From contig NC_079878.1 of the NCBI RefSeq assembly GCF_029227915.1, forward strand, positions 9,054,001 through 9,114,000: 60,000 nt of DNA, read 5' to 3'. Source of the DNA: Hydractinia symbiolongicarpus. Its lineage: Eukaryota > Cnidaria > Hydrozoa > Anthoathecata > Hydractiniidae. The translations under genes were made by a program, and so were the position numbers. Position 1 is the stretch's first letter. Each line of letters starts with the position of its first letter. Below the pieces are notes generated by a model, which was given only the letters and a program-made list of their open reading frames with translations, was not told the DNA's origin and searched no databases. Below, one piece after another: positions 22,996-34,275 of this stretch.

Positions 22996-25900
22996 TAATT
23001 CCACAGTGTTTACAGCTAACAAAGCGTGTTTTTTCTTAGAAGAAGTGATATAATGGTGGCCTAGGTTACGAAACTTTTTCTCTCAAGCTGCTTTTAATTA
23101 ATTTAATCTTGTATGTTGATGTAAATCTTATAATTTATAGATTTTCTTAAAAAACAAATTAACCCCTATATATTTTTTAAGATATTCGATTCGATTATAT
23201 TTAAATAAAAACGTATATATTATTATTATATACACATTACAGTAAAATAACTTCTTGGTCTGTTTCTATAGCGCATGGCTCTACGAAATGAAGCATACCA
23301 TTCTGGTGATGTCGTTATAAGTATGATGTATAAAGGTAGCGAAACTACACGTCGTTAGTTGTTGACTTAGCAAGTGTTCGAGGTTTCGGGGTTACGGTCA
23401 TAAAGAGATTTTTATACGGAAGCATTGGTGTAGATTCATGGGAAATTCAGAAGCAGTTCGAGTTGATGGAAGTTCAAGTTGCGGGAAGTTCGAGTTTTTG
23501 GGAGTTCGAGTTATGGAAATTATACATATAAGCACTGTTTTGAATGTCTGACGTAACAAATTTATAAACAAGTGAATATAATGAAGATGAATAATTAAAT
23601 GACTGACCAGGAAAAGTTACTCATTGAGTTTTATATGAAGGTTGAGAAGGATAGATATTTCATCGAAATAACATCAATACATTATTTACAATATAAAACG
23701 AGTGAAGTAAAAAAAAAGATGGCAGAAGTAAATGCACTGTTTATTTTGTATGAATAGTGTTTTTTCGTTTCAACATGTATAGACATTGTAGTGAAAATCA
23801 TCCTTAGCATATTCGTAACAAAGTTAAGTTTAAAAGATGTGAGAATACAAACCAGTGTGAAATGACCCTTTGGCGCTGTTATTTAAGCAGCTAAATTCAA
23901 TTTACAGACAGACAACTAGGTTTTGGCTTGGACACTTCAAACTAAACTTTGCTTATATTCTATTACCAGACTTTGCAAAACACTTCAAATGAATATATTC
24001 CATTTAGGATGCAAGCAAAATTTAAAGCATATTCTTAGCATATTTTAAACTTTTTGTCTAATTTCAACTTGAACATTCTTACATAGCATATTCTTATAAA
24101 AAAAAGCGTGCAGCAAGCAAAAAATAACCTAAATCGTTTTTCGTTCAACAAATCACTAGTCACGAACACTTATAATGGGTTTCCTTACTGATTTTAAATG
24201 TTTTTGTTGTGTAGAGGATAGCAGAAACTGAGACTATGCGGCGGAAATAAATTTTTTCTTGCATTTAATCGCCAAAACAAACCCCATAAAAGATTTACGT
24301 GGATTGATTAATCCTCTGAAGTTATTCTCACGGTTTAAAAAAAAAGATCGATTGAGACTATATAATTTCTCTCCTGCATTTTTTTGGCGTTAATCCAGCA
24401 TTCAACGTATGAAATCCACTTGCTAAAAAACCTTTGTTAGAATATATGTTATAAGTGATTTATATTTTTATCTATGTGACGCGCATGACAAAATGAAAAT
24501 CGCAAAAAAATAATTTTCGCGTGATTTTTAGCAATTTTTAATGCGATTACTGTGAAAACCAGAAAATATATATAAAAATAACTATTGGCTATCATAAGAG
24601 TACCAAACTAATGAATTTTAAACAGGTAGTGGTATTTGGACAAGTTTCAAGCTTTTGACGACGTCACAGAAGAAGTGCTAACATATGCAAAAAATTTGGT
24701 ACCATTTTGTTCTCTTTATAACGTACTATTAGCATGCCAGGTTTCATTCTATTTGGAAAAGCCTCTCAATATTATGAAATGGGAGTGGGAGGGGGACGAA
24801 CCTAATAGGGTTAACAAAATAACCTATAAAAATATTTTCTTGCGAGTTAAAGGTAAAATGTCTGTAAATTTAAAGGAAAACGGGAAGGGTAGAGGAGAGT
24901 GGGGGAGGGGGCGAACCTAAAGGGGTTAACAAAATAATCTCCTGTGATAGGTCTTCCTTCATTAAAACCCCCTAAGAATATTATCTTTCGAGTTAAAAGG
25001 GTAAAAGGTATACAAATTTCAAGCTCTCTTCTTCATCTCTCCAGCCAAATAATGTCTTGTTTACTTTTTTCTAATAAACGCTGCTTCGGATTTTATTGTT
25101 AATTTATATTTTTTTCTGACTGCGTCGTTGTTTAAGGTTGGTTTTTAATGAAAGGCTAGGTTTTTTAATAGTGTTTGTACATTAAAAATATGTTTTTAAA
25201 ACAAAATATTTTTTTTTAAGATATTAAAAATAGAAATATAGTAACTTTGTATTGATTATTATCATATTCAACCTAAGTTTGAGGAGATCCAATGTTTTTT
25301 CTGCTCTATCAATTTTGAGGAATTTTTGTTATTTAGTACTTTATTTCTGTTCTTGAAATGACTTATCCAATTTAGAACTAATTATAATGATATAAAATAA
25401 TGTGATTAATCGACACTTTTCACCGACATTTAAACGACTATTAAGTTGACGTAAATTGGAATTGTCCGACTTCTCCTCTCCAGTCCTCTTTTTACATTTT
25501 CTTTCTACTCGATTTGAAAAAACATTTGCTTTGCGAAAAGTAGAACGGGACGAGACAATATACTTCATTTTAAACTTCAGCTCTGCTTATTTTCCTCTAT
25601 TTTTTCTCATACAGCAGGAAGTGTATTATTTGCTCTGGTTAAGTTATATCATGCAAACTTTTTAAAGGCATTTAATAGGTAAAATTAAGAATTAGTCATT
25701 TCAAAAAAACATAGCACGAAGTAGTGCATTTCGGTGTAGTTAGCTCTTACTTTTATTTATTAATTTATTTATTTATTTTCATTCTTTGATTGCATGCTTT
25801 TCACGCATCACTGAGTCAGTTTAACTGTACTAAACTTTGCAAGATTTCTAAGCAGCTTTAAAATTTGACCTAACTAGCAATTGTTGGTGAATACTATTTG

Positions 25901-26784
25901 TTTAGCTGGGTGTTTTAAATAGCTTAAACATTTTTCTGCTTCACTTAAGTAGTAGATTAAATTTCAAATTACTTATCAAAAAGAAATTGCTCTTTTAAGC
26001 AATCTTTGAAGAGTCCGATCAGCAAAATAGAGTTCATGTATTTCTTAACATAAAGCTCCCTTACTAAAATATAGTGTTGTGATGACGTAAACGATCTTTT
26101 GAAATGTTTAAAAATTTAGAAACAAACAATTTAATTTGGTTAGTTTAATCTGTCTAAGTAGCAAATCAAATAAAAGAAAACTTTTCTCCCTGTCATATTG
26201 CTCTATTTGCCCACTCTCGAATAAATGGTCGAGAAAACTTTTGTTTTCGGTTTTAGCTAGTGACTTAAATCATCTTAATGTCACATGGACCATCCCAAAA
26301 TTAACAGAAAATGAAAAAAAAAAACTGAAAAAAGATTCAATTCCATATTTAGTGTTGTAGGAAAAGAAAGAGTGCTTCTTTGTTTCACATTTATTTACCC
26401 GTTTTCTTTGTTTTCATACTTTGTGCAGGGTAGGAGGACAGATAACAGATTTATCTATACCCCTAGAGGTGCAGGCCACGCTTTGTGCTTGGACTTCCAG
26501 AAGACTTGCGATCAAAGCTCTTTTAAGTTCAGATTAATGAAGCTCTTATGGTACACAAAAGTAAAAAACAGTCATATCTTCTTTGCTTTTTTGCATTCAT
26601 TCTATAATTACTATTGTTAATTTTTTTCACGTAAAAGAATTCAAAAATAACGTCTTGGTAAATTCTCATTAATTCTCATCAATTCTCGCTTAAGTTTGGA
26701 ATTAACCTATTGTGGCAATCGTAAGCCTGTAAAAATATCTGCACGAAATAACTGTCGCTACTCGAATCTAAGCGAGCCTTACAA
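22996..26784. other. Long non-coding stretch
   Basis: No gene I can support. There are five loose copies of an AAGTTCGAGTT-type 12-mer at 23453-23515 and a tandem duplication at 24780-25020. The open frames at 24.6, 25.3-25.7, 26.1 and 26.4 kb lack convincing start context or family resemblance. Confidence 0.45.
24780..25020. repeat. Two diverged tandem copies, about 115-bp unit
   Basis: Segments beginning GAGTGGGAGGGGGACGAACC (24784) and GAGTGGGGGAGGGGGCGAAC (24898) each continue CTAA(A/T)(A/G)GGGTTAACAAAATAA. About 50 bases later each copy has TTTTCTTGCGAGTTAAA or TATCTTTCGAGTTAAA, respectively, and ends near AAATTT. They are diverged copies of one unit, which makes the open frame that crosses the first copy doubtful. 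Confidence 0.7.
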
Positions 26785-26930
26785 TATAGACTAATCGTTA
26801 TCCCGTAGAAGAATCCACCAGCAAACCGTTCTTAGGATTTCGCCTGTCGCAGTATTGTTATTTCCTGTGGTTTTAAAACGGCATCACGCGGCGCGACAGA
26901 CAGAATGCGCCTATTGCAATAAAGATTTTT
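26785..26930 (+). repeat. Dispersed CCCGTGG/GACTAGT repeat, one degraded unit
   Basis: It contains ATAGACTAATCGTTATCCCG, a broken palindrome, the TTCGCCTGTCGCAG / TTTCCTGTGG region, CGGCGCGACAGACAGAATGC and CCTATTGCAATAAAGA, in the same order as the 22-kb units. Confidence 0.6.
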
Positions 26931-27182
26931 GCGTGGCTTTGTCTTAGAAAGAAGGTCATTTTTACTGTACCAATATATTCGTGGCATGTTTTAGTAAATA
27001 ATTATACATGTCAGCAAAATAAATAAAATATACAATATATTTCATTCGCTTATAGATTACTTTAAAAAGTAATATGTCAAAATTAGCAAAATATTCGTAT
27101 TTCTTGTCGTTCAATTCTTCTTTCTTCTTTGAGGAGTCTTTAATTTACTTTTGTTAGCAAATTTGTCATAGTCAATCTTTAA
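26931..27182. other. Downstream flank of family-2 gene F
   Basis: No gene seen. Confidence 0.4.
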
Positions 27183-27434
27183 TTACATCACTCGACTTAT
27201 CCGTCTCAACAACATCTTCTCGTTCTTACTAACAAAATTGGAGGATTTGATGATCGGTTGTAACTTTTTATGAAACCTTGAATTCACATCAATTTCAAAA
27301 TCCATTTGATCAATAACTGTTTTTCGTGCCATGTTATTCAGCATTACAACTGTTTTAGCTTCATCCGTCATATCTATTTGTGTTTTTCTTGATGTGTTGC
27401 AGGCTCTGTTAGTTTTACTTTTTAATCCAGTCAT
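27183..27434 (-). CDS. Small basic intronless protein, family 2 (copy F)
   Basis: Function unknown. The frame is open upstream of 27434 without an ATG, so the start is set at the ATG at 27434-27432, giving 83 residues. Features in order: a Lys/Asn/Thr-rich N-terminus (1-20); MLNNMARKTVIDQMDFEIDV (about 31-50), which aligns with copy E; RFHKKLQPII; and the tail VSKNEKMLLRRISRVM (about 68-83). It links the E-type members (shared centre) to the D-, H- and I-type members (shared xExKLLRR tail), so it is the key to treating these as one family. It has no targeting signal. A TATA-like site lies about 95 bp upstream. Confidence 0.65.
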   Translation of the reverse strand: MTGLKSKTNRACNTSRKTQIDMTDEAKTVVMLNNMARKTVIDQMDFEIDVNSRFHKKLQPIIKSSNFVSKNEKMLLRRISRVM

Positions 27435-27525
27435 GTTTTTTATTTTAACTTTATCCTTTAAAGTTTTCGTCACCTTAGCGTTCCTTTGCTCTCGATATTT
27501 ACTAAGAGATTAGAAAAGACATTGG

Positions 27526-27533
27526 TATATAAA
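27526..27533 (-). promoter_or_regulatory. TATA-like box
   Basis: Minus-strand CTTTATATACC about 95 bp before the ATG at 27434. The sequence is also TATA-like on the plus strand. Confidence 0.35.
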
Positions 27534-29503
27534 GACAATGTTTAATGACCCAAAACCATCTCGTGGTTACGCATATTAACTTTCTTTGTTCTGTCCTCAC
27601 TACAAAAGAGTATTGGATTTAATCTTTTTGAATAGTGTTAATACAATGGTTGCCTACGTTACTATAATAAATTGTATACCAAATTTGGTATTTTTCTTTC
27701 TTAACCCATTTTACCTCGATATGTTATAAAAATTCAATAACATTTTAGTTTGAAATTGCAAGATTATATAACAAAGTATTTTCAAACACCTGGAAAGAGA
27801 CAATTGGTGTATTCTTTGCACTTCTAAATCTTTCTTCATTTACTGCTAATATTATTATAACAGAAGACTGTGCTACAACACAAGGGTCTTAAATACGTCC
27901 GATTTGCCAAGAAATTGAATCAATAAACATCGCAATAGGACTCTGCAGACATCTTTCCAAATTTAAACAACAAATTACACGCCAACAACAATCTAATGAA
28001 AAATTCTGATCGTGTGAACACAGCCATATTCAGCACATACGAATTTTATTATACCTCTAATAATTTATTTAATTAAAAAGAAAAAAAAATCATGAGTACA
28101 CGTGATCCATGCTAATTTTCCATGTGACCAACCTGTAATGTACTTACAAGAAATCTGGATCCTTGAAACTCGTATTGGGTCAAACAAATTCTCTTTTTCA
28201 TTTTAGTGTATTTTTATATATTTCATTTCAGGTAGAGCCACATTTTTTTCATAGCTGCACAACAAATTGCAGAACTGTAATATCTAATGTCAACATAAAC
28301 ATCGTTTATAAATTCGTCAGGAAATATTCGTTTTAATAAACAATTCATTCTTACAATGTCAGAAGGTTGTAGGCATAGCGATAAATCAAGCTATTAGCGC
28401 GACAATAAAGCTAGTTTTACACTAAAAATTTCCCAATGAATGGACATTATCCCATTAGGGCTATGCCTTCTACGGGCTTCTCAGCTACCTCCCTATCCAT
28501 CTCCTTAACTTAATGATTTAGACATGATAATTTATATGCACATAACCCTTGATAAAATAACTAATATGACAAAAGGATTGATGACGTCATTGCATTTTTT
28601 AAGGTCATTAGCTATTTTTCAAAATGCGCGATTTTTACATTCTCGTCTTTTGCAGTTCGTTTTAAGATAAAACGAGTTCACTTCGGAGGGTGCGTCGTTA
28701 AGAAAGCTTTCTGGATGTTTGTGGAACACCACATTTAATATTCTGAACTGCCAGATATTGTCTTAGGAGGCCTTAAAGTATCATCCAGCTATTGCAAAGG
28801 ATTTAACATCGAAGGAGGGGCAAGAAAGCTCTCAAAAATACGAAAATGTTTGCTATGGGCGTTGCTATGCACATATTTGCGGTAGGTTGGAAAAAGTGGC
28901 AGGATGCGCAATAAAAACCTAAATTTGTCATATGCACTACCTGCCATGGTATTCTAAGATGAATTTGTTGTCAGAAAACAGCTAAATAACAATTCTTAAA
29001 ATTTAGAATTTTTTTAGGGGAACCGCCTTAATGAAGGGCAGGGTTTTGGTGCTTCATTTACAGAGGAAAAATTCCACAGGCTGGCAATATTGTAGAACCA
29101 CTCCTGCAAGCTCAATAACTTAATAATAACATTCGTATATATCTTTTGTTCAAACTGGTAGCTCAATTTCCATTTCGTTGCAAGGACGCTCCAGAAAGGT
29201 GATGACAAGGAGATAAATCATGGGGGAAAATGTGAGAATATCTGTCATGCACAACTCTTATCTTTTTCGCGGGCTGAAGACTAGTTTAGAAATAATAGCT
29301 CCAGACATTTATTTGGACATATTAATAACATCAACCAGAACGCCTTTTTAGACATGGTCAGCAGAAAATTTTTACCAATCAGAGTGGTGTTGTATATTTT
29401 CCCCAGACCTTTTACACAAATCGACTGGCAAAATAATGCCTATGGTAGGTAATAAAAATACACCATACTAAATAGAAAACTTGGGAAAAAAGCACAAAAT
29501 AGC
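27534..29503. other. Non-coding stretch
   Basis: No gene or defined repeat found. Confidence 0.5.
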
Positions 29504-29505
29504 TA

Positions 29506-29712
29506 CAATCCCGGTCAAAATATATTGGCAGTAAGCTACAAAAAGTGCAGTATAATCCTTTCTTACCCCCCCCCCCCCCCCATTATCAAGGTTTGGAAAC
29601 GCGTTAGCACAACTTTTTAACATTGATACTGGGGGAAAGGGGGCTTTGTACTTATCAAGCTCTTGCTACACATGAAAAAAGGGTTTACTGCCATTATTTT
29701 TGACCGGGATTG
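29506..29712 (+). repeat. Left terminal repeat of the Rep/Tc1 element
   Basis: 207 bp, starting CAATCCCGGTCAAAATATAT and ending TTTTTGACCGGGATTG, so its own two ends are inverted repeats. It is nearly identical to 33181-33378. The main differences are an expanded C tract at about 29566-29580 and a small difference before the 3' end. On its own it would look like a MITE. It lacks TA on its inner side. Confidence 0.9.
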
Positions 29713-29984
29713 TCTGAATTTCAAGAAAAAATTTGACAAGAGTTGTGGCCTTTTTCTTCCTAGAGAAAGTCAAAAAGGCCTCTGTAACTCGAATTTACAC
29801 GTGGACTTGACCCTAGTTTCTATGAGACTACTATTCTGTAACGAATCCAGTGAAATGATAAGCAAAATTAGGCGCCAAAATTCGAAGAAAACGAAAGTGA
29901 AATCAAATATTATTCAACACAAGAAATAGGTTCTCATCCTAGCCTAAAATAACGTATAAAATAAAGTATAAAACCTAATATAGA
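29713..29984. other. Leader of the Rep gene
   Basis: Non-coding, with two TATA-like sites (TATAAAATAAAGTATAAAAC near 29955-29974) just before the Rep ATG. The first bases inside the left repeat (GTCTGAATTT) resemble, inverted, those inside the right repeat (AAATTTCAGAGAC). Confidence 0.5.
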
Positions 29985-31155
29985 ATGGCAAACAATATAA
30001 ATAGCGATGAGGAGCTTGAGAACAAAGACAGTTGCAGAACGTATATGTTAACGTACTCCAAAGCAGATCTAAGTGTTGTTCCAAATCAAAAGGCGTTCAC
30101 TGACATCGTATTAGAGGCATTTTCCATAGGGACGCCTAAGGCTAATGTCGAACACTGGGCTACTTGTACAGAGGTTCATGCAGATGGTGAGCATCAACAC
30201 CACATGGCATTGAAACTGAGTGGAACCCGTCGTTGGCGCCCCATTCATCAGCACATTTACAAGACACGTAAGATTTCTGTGAACTTCTCATCCAAAAACT
30301 ATGGGTACTTGGCTGCATACCGTTATGTTTGCAAAGATAAACTGTTTGAGTCAGTTTTGCACAGCAAAAATCACCCAAACTTAAAGAATGCCAAATCACC
30401 AGTGTCAAAGAGGGGTTTCACTCGTTTTTCCCAAAATTCAAAGGCACTCTCAGAACTCATTTTTGTAACTTGGAAAATGCACAGTGCCCCTAAAGCGATC
30501 GAGCGACAGCAAAAATGTAGACTTGACGTTGTGGTAGAAAAATCAAACACAGCCTGCGTAGACGGATGCAACGGCACTTGGTTGGTGTGTGCAAGGCAAG
30601 TGTTGCGAAACAATAGCATCAATATATACGTTTTTGCTGATGCTCTGCGAGAATGTCTGAAGCGTGGTCGCAAGAAAAATAACAATATCCTGTTAACAGG
30701 ACCAACAAATTGTGGAAAATCATTCTTGTTGAACCCTGTAGAACTAATTTTCTATTGTTTTGTTAATCCTGCAAGCAGCAAGTACGCATGGGTTGGCCTC
30801 GATGAATGTGAACTCGCCTACCTTAATGATTTTAGGTGGTCAGCGGAATTATTCGCATGGAACAAATTTCTCCTTCTGTTGGAAGGTCAGACTGTTCACC
30901 TGCCAAGGCCTAAAAACCAGTTTGCCACTGACATGGTTATAGGCAGGGACAATTCTATGCCAATTTTGGCTACAAGCAAAGGTTCAATTGAACATGTTGG
31001 AAAATATAACCAGAGATCAACGCGAAACAGATATGATGAGTTCAAGGTGGCGAGAATTCAAATTCATTGAAGAAATCCCAAAGGAATCGATGAAAGACTT
31101 AGAACCTTGTCCGCACTGTTTTTGCACCCTGGTTATTCAAGGCATGGATGCGTAA
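29985..31155 (+). pseudogene. rep: HUH endonuclease-SF3 helicase Rep protein (CRESS-DNA-virus/plasmid type), frameshifted near the 3' end
   Basis: This is a rolling-circle-type replication initiator. In this family the N-terminal HUH nuclease nicks an origin with a Tyr and the C-terminal SF3 ATPase unwinds DNA. Visible motifs: motif I-like LTYSKAD (22-28); metal-binding HUH motif TEVHADGEHQHHMAL (62-76); Tyr/Lys motif III AYRYVCKDK (111-119); Walker A GPTNCGKS (239-246); Walker B WVGLDE (269-274); a motif-C-like PILATSK (326-332). The layout is closest to geminivirus-like and related Reps. The frame closes at 31070 after 361 codons. A one-base shift near 31030 opens a 40-codon continuation with SRWREFKF and a CPHCFC cluster, ending at 31155, so the gene is probably damaged at its end. 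The nuclease and ATPase motifs look intact. It is an endogenous, element-borne copy, and I do not infer an active virus. Confidence 0.8.
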
Positions 31156-31206
31156 AATGTATAATATATAAAAACTATGTTCGTATTTAAAAGTTATTAT
31201 ATTCCA

Positions 31207-31414
31207 TGCGTCACAAGTGCGTCACATATGCGTCACAAGCTATATAGTACTATGCTGTAAAAGAATTTAATGCGTCACATGCGTCACATCCAAAGTTTTA
31301 AAAGAATAGTATATATATATTAAAAAAAAATGTTGTGACGCATGTGACGCATACATTTAACAGTTAAACACATGCAAAAAACCGAGTGACGCATTAGTGA
31401 CGCACTGTGACGCA
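31207..31414. repeat. Mirror-symmetric array of ten TGCGTCAC iterons
   Basis: Five forward copies of TGCGTCAC (31207, 31218, 31229, 31271, 31280) are followed by five inverted copies, GTGACGCA (31335, 31344, 31386, 31397, 31407). Spacings are 11, 11, then 9 bp on the left and 9, then 11, 10 bp on the right. The whole is symmetric about 31311, inside an AT-rich centre with a TATATATATAT run. It sits between the 3' ends of two convergent genes, so it is not an ordinary promoter. Iterons with helical spacing are how many Rep proteins recognise their origin, so this is a candidate replication origin or transposition enhancer. The octamer also resembles a bZIP half-site (TGACGCA). Confidence 0.85.
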
Positions 31415-31444
31415 TAGAATTTACAGCTAAATATCTTTAAAAAC

Positions 31445-32559
31445 TTAATATTTTGTTCTGGCACCTTTGTGCTTTTGCACAAGTGCCAACCTTTTTGGCA
31501 TTGATGATATCAGGTTGTCAATAGTTTGTTTTGGAATACCTGTCAACATGGTTTGCTTGATTCTGTTCACAAACTGTTCATATGTTTCTGCTGTGATGTT
31601 CTGTTTCATTGCGTTTCTTTTAATTTTGTCCTAACCAGGTGGAAAAAATTTTCTATTGGGTTTAGATCCGGGGAGCGTGCCGGTATTTTGACCATGACAT
31701 AACCTTTGCGCTCCCAGGCCACCCTCGCTGCTTTTGAATTTTGTTTAGGACATCCATCCTGAAGAAACTTGTACGGTAGCGCAGACTCGCTCTTCGCGAA
31801 GGCAGTGGGGAATTGTTCATCAATAACATACCTGGCAAAATTGTCGCCAGTGATTTTCCAGTCATGATGGTGACACATGACAACCCCATTACCAAAACTA
31901 ATCGCAACGAAAAAATTTGCCATCTTACCCCCACTGCCTTCTTTTCGTCCTTTTGTTGTGATAGAAAGACCTTCGTTGGGCCTACGCCAGGTCATACTTG
32001 ATACTGTTCTCGCATCTCCAGCCAGGTTGGGCTTAAATGCAAATCCAATCCCATCCAAATAAAACCCAATCTCCTTAGTCCAGTACTCGGCCGGGAGATT
32101 TAACTGTTGCCTAGCAAACTTCGTGCGAATGGATTTGTCTTTCACGCTCAAAAGTCCTTTTTTCCTTGATTGACAATACTTGTAACCATGTTTCTGCAAA
32201 CAACGTCGTATGTCTCTGTTACTTATCTTCCAGCCGAGTCCTGCTGTCTCTTGAACTTTCTTCGAGGAGAACTGTACCCCATTCCGTCGCAATTGTGCCA
32301 CAGTCCTGACAATAATTCGTTCCATACGGATAGACAACTTTCGAGGGCGACCTTGGTTTTCTTTCCATGGATCGAACGGGGCAGCGGCATCCATAGGTTT
32401 TTTTGCATGCCTGTAAATGGTCCGCTTTGCAAACAGTTTTCCATAACGCTTGACAAGCTCATAACAACTCAGACCGTTCTCCTGATGCAATATCCTCAAC
32501 TTCATGGAAGTTTGTAGGTCTATTTTTTGATACTTACCCCAACTGTTTTTTGGAGACAT
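31445..32559 (-). pseudogene. Tc1/mariner-type DD34E transposase, frameshifted near the 3' end
   Basis: Cut-and-paste transposase of the IS630/Tc1/mariner superfamily. It starts at ATG 32559. Residues 11-50 and about 71-125 form two helix-turn-helix-like DNA-binding regions (CYELVKRYGKLFAKRTIYRH; RPRKLS is the linker motif). The catalytic triad is D169 (FYLDGIGF), D268 (FLQDGCPKQNS) and E303 (SPDLNPIENFF), with 34 residues between the last two. The first frame ends at 31606 after 317 codons. A one-base shift near 31615 opens the usual family tail, with ETYEQFVNRI and a KGARTKY end at 31445. The catalytic core is intact, but the last fifth is out of frame, so activity is doubtful unless this is a sequencing error in an A-rich run. 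It very probably recognises the 27-bp ends of the surrounding element. Confidence 0.88.
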
Positions 32560-33180
32560 TTTGATTTTGCGCTGGTTTTATGTTTATATATATCTTTCTA
32601 GAAAGACGAAAATAAACATGTTGTTGTTATCATTGTTTCTGTTGGCAGTTATGTACATGCAAAACAAACATAAACAAGGTCCTTTTTTCAGTTCGATCTT
32701 CCCTTACAGAGCTTAGCACTACCTTATTGGTACTAATTTTCTGAATTTTTGACTCAATATACATGTACCCTTTCATTCTTGAAAAGGTATATATATATAT
32801 TTTGCGCGTAGTACTTTTCACCCAAAACATTTTGCGCGTTGCTTCTGTACTAAATTTTGCGCGCAAATAATTTTTTTTCGCACAACTGCGTCAAAATTAA
32901 TACCCACAAAAATTAGTAACAATAACGTATTCATCTAACTACAATTTTTCACGGAATATTATAATGTCTCGCGATTATCGAAAAATGCCCCATTCGCCTC
33001 GTCATCTATTGTTTTAGCATTTCTATTGTTTCCAATTTTAGCATGGCACAAAAAAAACAATGCTGTTACATACTTCAAAACATATATATAGTATCCACCT
33101 TTAGAATTAATTTAAAAATTAAGTCAAAAAAATTACTGCAAAAAATTGCCGAAAAAATTCTAAGTCTAAAATTTCAGAGA
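32560..33180. other. Transposase 5' flank and inner spacer
   Basis: There is a minus-strand TATATATAAAC at about 32582-32592, before the transposase ATG. At 32799-32870 there are four copies of TTTTGCGCG(T/C). No further gene. Confidence 0.5.
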
Positions 33181-33378
33181 CAATCCCGGTCAAAATATAT
33201 TGGCAGTAAGCTACAAAAAGTGCAGTATAATCCTTTCTTACCCCCTCTCCCCCATTATCAATGTTTGGAAACGCGTTAGCACAACTTTTGAACATTGATA
33301 CTGGGGGAAAGGGGGCTTTGTACTTATCAAGCTCTTGCTACACACTCTTGCTACTGCCATTATTTTTGACCGGGATTG
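33181..33378 (+). repeat. Right terminal repeat of the Rep/Tc1 element
   Basis: 198-bp direct copy of 29506-29712 with a shorter C tract and an ACTCTTGCTAC variation near its 3' side. Its outer end is followed by TA at 33379-33380. Confidence 0.9.
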
Positions 33379-33559
33379 TAGCAAGCTAGCCTGCTATACG
33401 TCAGATTTTTCTAAGATTTACATTCGACGTCTTTTCCAAACCTGAGCTACAGTATATGCAACTTGTAAAATGGAATATTAACCGTTGCTTTTACTAACGG
33501 CGTCCGAGACACACATATCTTCAATTAAATGCCAAAAGATCAGGATTTTGTTCGACCTT

Positions 33560-33873
33560 TCAGCCGAAACTAGAAACTGTATTCCGTTGTTGATAATGGA
33601 CTCTCGTAAACTTCGATTCGTGAATCTTGAAAATTTCTCTGATGTCTTTAATGAATATTTCGTACATTTTAATACAGATAATTTTAGAATTTTTTTTCTC
33701 ATTTCTTCCCTTAGTTTGATGCTTGGTTAGTTGATATTTCTTTAGTTGACCGTCAGGATTTCGAAAGCAGACAATAGGGTTTTCAGGCACTTTGATTGGC
33801 TTAGCGCTCTTGACGACAGGAAGATATGGAGCGGTATTGCCCGTCGTCAAAGAAAATGGTAGCTTAAAATGTT
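33560..33873 (-). other. Open frame of uncertain status
   Basis: The minus-strand frame is open for about 104 codons from a stop at 33876 to 33560 but has no ATG in its first 70 codons. The first half (for example PYLPVVKSAKPIKVPENP) looks protein-like and Pro/Lys-rich. It could be a 3' exon of an unseen gene, or a decayed relative of the small basic genes. I found no clear acceptor. Confidence 0.25.
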
Positions 33874-34045
33874 AACGAGCACGAAAAACTTTATTGAAAA
33901 CCATTGTAGTGTATTTGACGGCTTTTTTACTGGTGCTAGTGAGAGGTTAGCAGGCATAAATGTCATCATTGCCTGATACTGCCTTATACGGAAGCTGCAT
34001 GTGCCAATAGGAATTTTGTATTGTGTCCGAGTCTCAAAATTTATA

Positions 34046-34275
<230 letters not shown>

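Larger units (their letters stand above)
29506..33378. mobile_element. 3.87-kb composite transposon: Rep helicase/nuclease + Tc1-type transposase + iterons
   Basis: The left end reads TA|CAATCCCGGTCAAAAT at 29504-29521 and the right end ATTTTTGACCGGGATTG|TA at 33362-33380. The outer ends are inverted repeats of about 27 bp flanked by TA, the target duplication of Tc1/mariner elements. Inside are a Rep gene (29985-31155, +), an iteron array (31207-31414) and a DD34E transposase gene (31445-32559, -). Unusually, each end is also a roughly 200-bp direct repeat (29506-29712 and 33181-33378) that carries both inverted termini. The genes are convergent. Element ends and target duplication are seen directly. 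That the Rep and transposase move as one unit is inference from their shared boundaries. Confidence 0.85.

Noticed and set aside
31207-31414. Bidirectional promoter between Rep and transposase
   Set aside because: Both genes end towards this region, so it lies at their 3' sides; each gene has its own TATA-like site at the opposite end.
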